A stretch of 64,000 nucleotides of DNA from Zanthoxylum bungeanum (lineage: Eukaryota; Streptophyta; Magnoliopsida; Sapindales; Rutaceae), in assembly GCA_019454045.1 (NCBI GenBank), contig SKCR01007816.1, positions 62,001-126,000 on the forward strand. The letters are read 5' to 3'. Of this stretch, positions 60,382-64,000 are shown piece after piece (position 1 is the stretch's first letter; each line of letters starts with the position of its first letter). A program made the position numbers and the translations under genes. The notes beneath the pieces were generated by a model. That model worked only from the letters and a program-made list of their open reading frames with translations, had not been told where the DNA came from and searched no databases.

Positions 60382-60785
60382 CCATTGCTTTTTGAGATGT
60401 TTCCTCCAATTAAACTAGAGCACTGAATATTACAAACTTTTCAATTTAGCTCATGTCCGTATGTTACTATATATGTTGATAATATCTGTCAACTGAGCAT
60501 ATGAAGATCCATTTTAGTTCGTTTTATGGAGAATTCCAAATTAAATAATTCAAAATGAAATAAACAAAAATTAACTTGTTTCGAAATAGGTTTGAGATAC
60601 GTCTCAGGAGTGGAAACTCCTTACTCAGCTATCTCTTACTAATTTCACCTTTTTAGTCAAATAAAAATGCAAAATGTTTTTGTAATTTTTGAAAATTTTT
60701 CAATTTTTTTTGTATTTTTCGAAAAATTTTGGGCTAAAAATAAAAATAACACACAAACTAAAAACAAGATACTGATCAACTAATT

Positions 60786-60822
60786 CCCTCCCCCAAACCT
60801 AAATGAGACATTGTCCCCAATG
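60786..60822 (-). other. second polypurine-like motif just after LOG
   Basis: The minus strand reads CATTGGGGACAATGTCTCAT followed by TTAGGTTTGGGGGAGGG. This matches the style of the true tract at 59556 and of conserved wording after the coding region in Athila elements. It starts about 60 bases after the LOG stop, so it marks element sequence on the downstream side of LOG. Confidence 0.7.
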
Positions 60823-60883
60823 TCTTAAACAGTAAAAGGAGAGTTAAGAAGGTCGTACCTAGTTAGCTGAAATCTACAGGAAA

Positions 60884-61537
60884 TTAAAGGTTAAGATCCA
60901 GATTAATCCTACGCCTCTTACCACGATCGTCCTCAGACCAATTTATCTTTGAAAGAATAGGGTCAACTCGTGGTTCATAGGCTATGAGTTGGTCTATTAG
61001 ATCCGGAGCAGTTCTGGCAGTAAAGAGGAGTTCTTTCAAAGGTTTTGACACGAACCCATTTCTCCGAGCATCATCAAGAAACACACAAAGAAAATCATAA
61101 AATCCATCAACGTTGAGCAATCCAATTGGTTTCTGGTGTATGTTCAGGTTCGCCCAAGATAGTACTATAAAAATTTCCTCCAATGTACCCAAGCCACCTG
61201 GCAAAGCGATAAAAGCATCAGCACGGTTAATCATTTCTACCAGTCGTTCAGACATACCTGGCACGATCAGTTCCTCTCCGTTTGATGATCCAATAAGATT
61301 TGCCTCTGCCAAAAGTTTTGGGATGATTCCCAAAACATGACTGCCTCCCTCCTGTACAACCTTTGAAACGATCCCCATAAGTCCGAGATTGCCTCCGCCA
61401 TATATTAAGTGCATATTCCTTGCAGCTAAGACTCGACCCAATTCCTGTGCTGCTTCTACGTATTGTGGCTTAGTACCAACACTAGTACCGCAAAACACAC
61501 AGATGTTTTCAACTCGTCTTCTTGAAGTGGCTTCCAT
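60884..61537 (-). CDS. LOG: LOG-family cytokinin riboside 5'-monophosphate phosphoribohydrolase, intact
   Basis: A complete 217-codon frame without introns. LOG enzymes remove ribose 5-phosphate from cytokinin nucleotides and release the active free base in one step, in cytosol and nucleus. Visible: Rossmann start ICVFCGTSVG (12-21), YGGGNLGLMG (46-55), MSER at 95-98 carrying the Arg that aligns with the catalytic Arg of the usual MHxRK box, and PGGLGTLEE at 113-121 with the nucleotide-binding loop and catalytic Glu. KPIGLLNVDGFYDFL follows at 136-150. The Lys after the Arg is Leu here. Length is normal for LOG (about 215). The tail has a basic patch KRRR (207-210) and LDLNL (213-217), an EAR-type LxLxL motif. 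From memory, one plant LOG-like clade has a similar tail, so it may be inherited. It lies in sense orientation inside Athila B. Expression is unknown. Confidence 0.9.
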   Translation of the reverse strand: MEATSRRRVENICVFCGTSVGTKPQYVEAAQELGRVLAARNMHLIYGGGNLGLMGIVSKVVQEGGSHVLGIIPKLLAEANLIGSSNGEELIVPGMSERLVEMINRADAFIALPGGLGTLEEIFIVLSWANLNIHQKPIGLLNVDGFYDFLCVFLDDARRNGFVSKPLKELLFTARTAPDLIDQLIAYEPRVDPILSKINWSEDDRGKRRRINLDLNL

Positions 61538-61593
61538 TTTTTATGTATTTCTTTCTCAACTCTGGATGCCTTCAAAAGTGCAATGACGGGCTG

Positions 61594-61602
61594 AATTTAT
61601 AG
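61594..61602 (-). promoter_or_regulatory. possible TATA box of the LOG gene
   Basis: The minus strand reads CTATAAATT 57 bp upstream of the LOG ATG. A start about 30 bp further on would give a leader of about 25-30 bases ending AAATACATAAAAA-ATG. It could be a captured promoter or a chance match in AT-rich sequence. Confidence 0.4.
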
Positions 61603-61981
61603 TACCTGAAAAAGGGTGAGAAATAATAGCACTAATATCTTCCAAAGGACGATTGTTAGCTAAACAACAAAAGAAATCATGAAAGGTCAAAAAGTCTGGA
61701 TCCTGTCTACGAAAATAAAGATAATTACAACAGAAAAGCGAATCAAAGCAATAATTAAGGCAACAGAATTGTGTACGCAATACGCCACTCGCTTAGTATA
61801 AATTCATTAGGATGTGTCTCAAGATTTTATTCCTTACTCAGCCATCGCTAATGAATTGTTTCTCTTCTTTGATTGCCAAACACAATTCTTTCTGTCTTAA
61901 AATGCTTCGTTTGTGCCTTTCCCTACAAAAATAACACACAAAATTAAAAAGTTCACACAAAATATGAAAACAAATTACAAC

Positions 61982-62011
61982 AAATTGCATGGGTTGCCTC
62001 CCTGCTAGCGC
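61982..62011 (-). other. conserved Athila pol-end segment (ALAGRQPM)
   Basis: The minus strand reads GCGCTAGCAGGGAGGCAACC followed by CATGCAATTT, giving ALAGRQPMQF in one frame. The words GGGAGGCAACCC and GRQPM after the pol stop are a hallmark of Athila-lineage elements. It lies 43 bp beyond the stop of the unknown ORF and about 450 bp before the LOG start. Confidence 0.8.
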
Positions 62012-62053
62012 TAAATTTTACGTCTTCAGCCAGACGTGACTGAAATTCATCTG

Positions 62054-63045
62054 TTAAGGAGGTTTCAATGTCGTTTTGGATGTCCGATTAAAGACAATCC
62101 CGTGAACGTTGCTTTTGAAAGGTCTCTTCCAACGGTAAAGTGGCAAAAAGAGTTTTGTCTCATTCAGTACTTGTGCCACCTTTTTGCTCCTTGTTGCTCC
62201 AGTGGTTCCTGCAAAGAAAGAAAGAAAATCAGGAGGTCTCATATGATGCTTGACTTGGAATGGAAGTTCCATTCTGTCAAGCTTCTGGGTGATATCTTTG
62301 ATTTGTACTCCCCAAAACAGAGATGTTTCTCCTGAATGCTCTGGATTTTTATTAAGGTCATACATTTTCTCCTCCATTTGCTCTGTTTCTTGTTCCACCT
62401 TTTCTTCACAGATGTATTGTAAAATTTTTGTATTCAGCTCTTTATCTGTCATTTGTGAAATACATGCTTCAAAATTGTCAATCTGAGGATGCAAAGATGT
62501 TTCTGACATTAGGTTTTCATCCTCTGATACGACTGGAATGGATGGTTCAGATAGATCTTCTTCAAACATCATGGTAAAACATGCTCCAAGATCTTCATTT
62601 TGAGGATTGAAAGTTTGATCTTCCATTGTTGGTGTAGTTGGTACAAATAGATCAGCTTCATCCTCGTCAGAATCTGAATAATAAAAGTCAAATTGAGACT
62701 TTGTCGGTTCGGGCTCCTGAACTGATACCTCTGGTTGTTGATATTGGTCAGCCTCCTCCTCTGTTGAAGTGTCATTGTGAAATGATTGGTACTCGAAGGC
62801 TTCATCAGTGTCATCTGAAACTGGTTCTTGAGGTATGTAGTTCTGGTTTTCTGTGAATTGTCTCATTTGATATGTTATCCTCTGAATGGATTCTGATTGT
62901 CTCTGAATACTTTCGAGTTGATTCTGGAATGTTTCAAGCATTGTATCCATCTTTTCTTCTCGTTTCTTGAACACATCTTTGAGCATGTCAATCATCCGAT
63001 CTTCTTCTGATTGTTCTGATTGTTGATGAAGATCATTGTAGGTGG
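62054..63045 (-). CDS. unknown element ORF, 5'-truncated by LTR F
   Basis: An uninterrupted frame of about 330 codons ends at 62054. Its true start is lost; the in-frame ATG at 63082 lies in LTR F and is fortuitous. The N part is a predicted coiled coil (MLKDVFKKREEKMDTMLETF, then QLESIQRQSESIQRITYQM). The middle is strongly acidic (TSTEEEADQYQQPEVSVQEP, DFYYSDSDEDEADLFVP). The C part is basic and hydrophobic (FFAGTTGATRSKKVAQ, FLPLYRWKRPFKS). I recognise no protease, RT, integrase or zinc knuckle. It sits where pol should end, so it is probably a lineage-specific protein of a non-autonomous Athila derivative. Its lack of stops next to an intact LOG suggests a younger element than Athila A. 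Confidence 0.65.
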
Positions 63046-64000
63046 TGTTGGATAATATGACCCATAGCGTCACTATTTGCACAGATCATTGTGTTGTTGT
63101 AGCAAATTAACTATGTGACAAGGAAATTGTACTCTCATCATTTGTGATTAGATCACCATAGATATATAAATGAAGAGAGGTCCCTATGATTAGTTCCTGG
63201 ATTGAGAATGATATGAGACAGTATCAATCCCCGAGGGATTAATCATTAAATATCCCTAGCCGGAGTATTATCGAGACTGGACATCGATAATGCGGAATAG
63301 GCTAGTATTGCACTTGTGTGCGTTGTGAGGGCACAACGACATAGTTCTCATATATATAAGTATCGGATACTTATGCAAGTGCGATAGGAGGTCGTGTTTC
63401 ACCGATGGTACGGGAAACAGCTTCGCTCTGGATAGACCCCTCGGAATCCCATTGGTATTATGACTATGTGTCTATGGGAGGCCGAAATCAAGGTAGGTGT
63501 GTATAGTCTTAACCTGAGACTTACATCGCTAATACTTACGATAATCGATAGACTTTGGTCTTGGTGGTACATGGCTTTAACCGGTTCTGCGTACACCACT
63601 TCTGGGTTTATCAGAGAGTCGTAGTGTATTGGGTGTGATGTCGAGACAGAAGTATCACTTCAGTCATAGTGGAGATGATGTCACGCAGGATACGGTACTA
63701 GTGCTCTTGAGTGATGCGCATCCAATCGGGATATTGTGACCAGGTCATGAATATCCGATTATAGAGACTATGTTACCAGACATCCGATATGTGTTTCGGA
63801 CGGGGCAGACACTTATCCAGCCCCAGCCCTAGCACGTGACTATCCGATACTGGGCTGATATGCACAATACAATGGTATACTACGCTTGATACAGATCTTA
63901 ATATTCTTAAATGGATATGTCCGGAGAATTGGGTAGACTTGGTGCTTTGCTAGGAGTCGACCTTGTCTCGTAAATCGGTAGAACGTAGTACTTGGTACGT
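63046..64000 (+). mobile_element. LTR F, start of an LTR or full element
   Basis: It begins TGTTGGATAATATGACCCAT directly after GGTGG, inside element B's ORF. Its first 430 bp or so match the start of the solo LTR at 33193-34166 (read on its minus strand), including GTATTATCGAGACTGGACAT and CAGCTTCGCTCTGGATAGAC; further on they differ. The end lies beyond the window, so I cannot tell a solo LTR from a full element. Confidence 0.75.

Larger units (their letters stand above)
57339..63045 (-). mobile_element. Athila-type element B, 3' half, carrying an intact LOG gene
   Basis: On the minus strand it starts, as far as preserved, with a long unknown ORF (63045-62054). The conserved Athila pol-end segment encoding ALAGRQPM follows (61982-62011), then the LOG gene (61537-60884), a GGTTTGGGGGAGGG motif (60786-60799), a 129-bp tandem repeat and a T-rich run. 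It ends with the polypurine tract GGTTTGGGGGTG (59556-59567) and the 3' LTR (59555-57339). In this lineage the space between the pol end and the polypurine tract is where the env-like ORF lies, so LOG occupies that place in sense orientation. No gag, RT or integrase is present in what remains. The 5' end is cut by LTR F at 63046. A separate insertion from Athila A, which has a different LTR length. Confidence 0.82.

Noticed and set aside
61556..61780. 74-codon minus-strand ORF upstream of LOG
   Set aside because: No recognisable domain, Cys/Phe-rich composition typical of chance frames, and it overlaps the likely LOG leader and TATA box.
62036..62335. 99-codon plus-strand ORF
   Set aside because: Antisense of the unknown Athila B ORF and pol-end motif.

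Overview
The window is plant nuclear DNA, most likely from a eudicot. It is a pile of nested LTR retrotransposons of the Ty1/copia, Ty3/gypsy Athila-type, gypsy Tat-type and Del/Tekay-like chromovirus kinds, plus large non-coding LTR elements. I see no bacterial, organellar, tRNA or rRNA signal and no ordinary multi-exon host gene. Two intact reading frames stand out. One is a complete 217-codon LOG-type cytokinin-activating enzyme (60884-61537, minus). The other is a long unknown ORF beside it (62054-63045, minus). Both lie inside the 3' part of an Athila-type element.

Layout. 1-3267: 3' end of copia element A (+). 3268-5770: AT-rich spacer. 5771-27841: one Del/Tekay-like solo LTR of about 3.8 kb, split twice. 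The first split is a nearly complete copia element B (5777-13762, target duplication GTAAT), which landed six bases inside the LTR. The second is a 10.3-kb non-coding LTR element LARD1 (16842-27113, target duplication GTTAC) full of minisatellites. 28953-36000: Tat/TR-GAG-type element with 1.1-kb LTRs and only a decayed gag, itself hit by a 974-bp solo LTR (33193-34166, target duplication ATTTT). 36001-40190: AT-rich spacer. 40191-about 45275: truncated relative of LARD1 (LARD2). About 45276-51231: copia element C (minus), truncated, its LTR interrupted by a 2.86-kb related LTR (D, 46577-49440). 51232-52229: truncated unassigned LTR (E). 52230-57165: 5' half of Athila element A (minus) with gag, protease, dead RT, tRNA-Asp primer site and 5' LTR. 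57339-63045: 3' half of Athila element B (minus). 63046-64000: start of another LTR (F) that cuts element B's ORF.

The main find is element B. On the minus strand its order is unknown ORF, conserved Athila pol-end motif, intact LOG gene, purine-rich motif, polypurine tract, 3' LTR. LOG therefore sits where Athila elements keep their env-like ORF, in sense orientation. The U3 of the same element's LTR holds 13 ACGTGGC (G-box/ABRE-like) sites in 413 bp, four spaced exactly 11 bp apart, upstream of a good TATA box. A mobile element carrying a hormone-activating gene behind what looks like a bZIP/abscisic-acid-type promoter is my best candidate for an undescribed system. Expression, copy number and the function of the link are inference.

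Boundaries were read by eye from repeat homology, TG...CA ends and target duplications. Where no target duplication is named, treat ends as accurate to about 10-30 bases.
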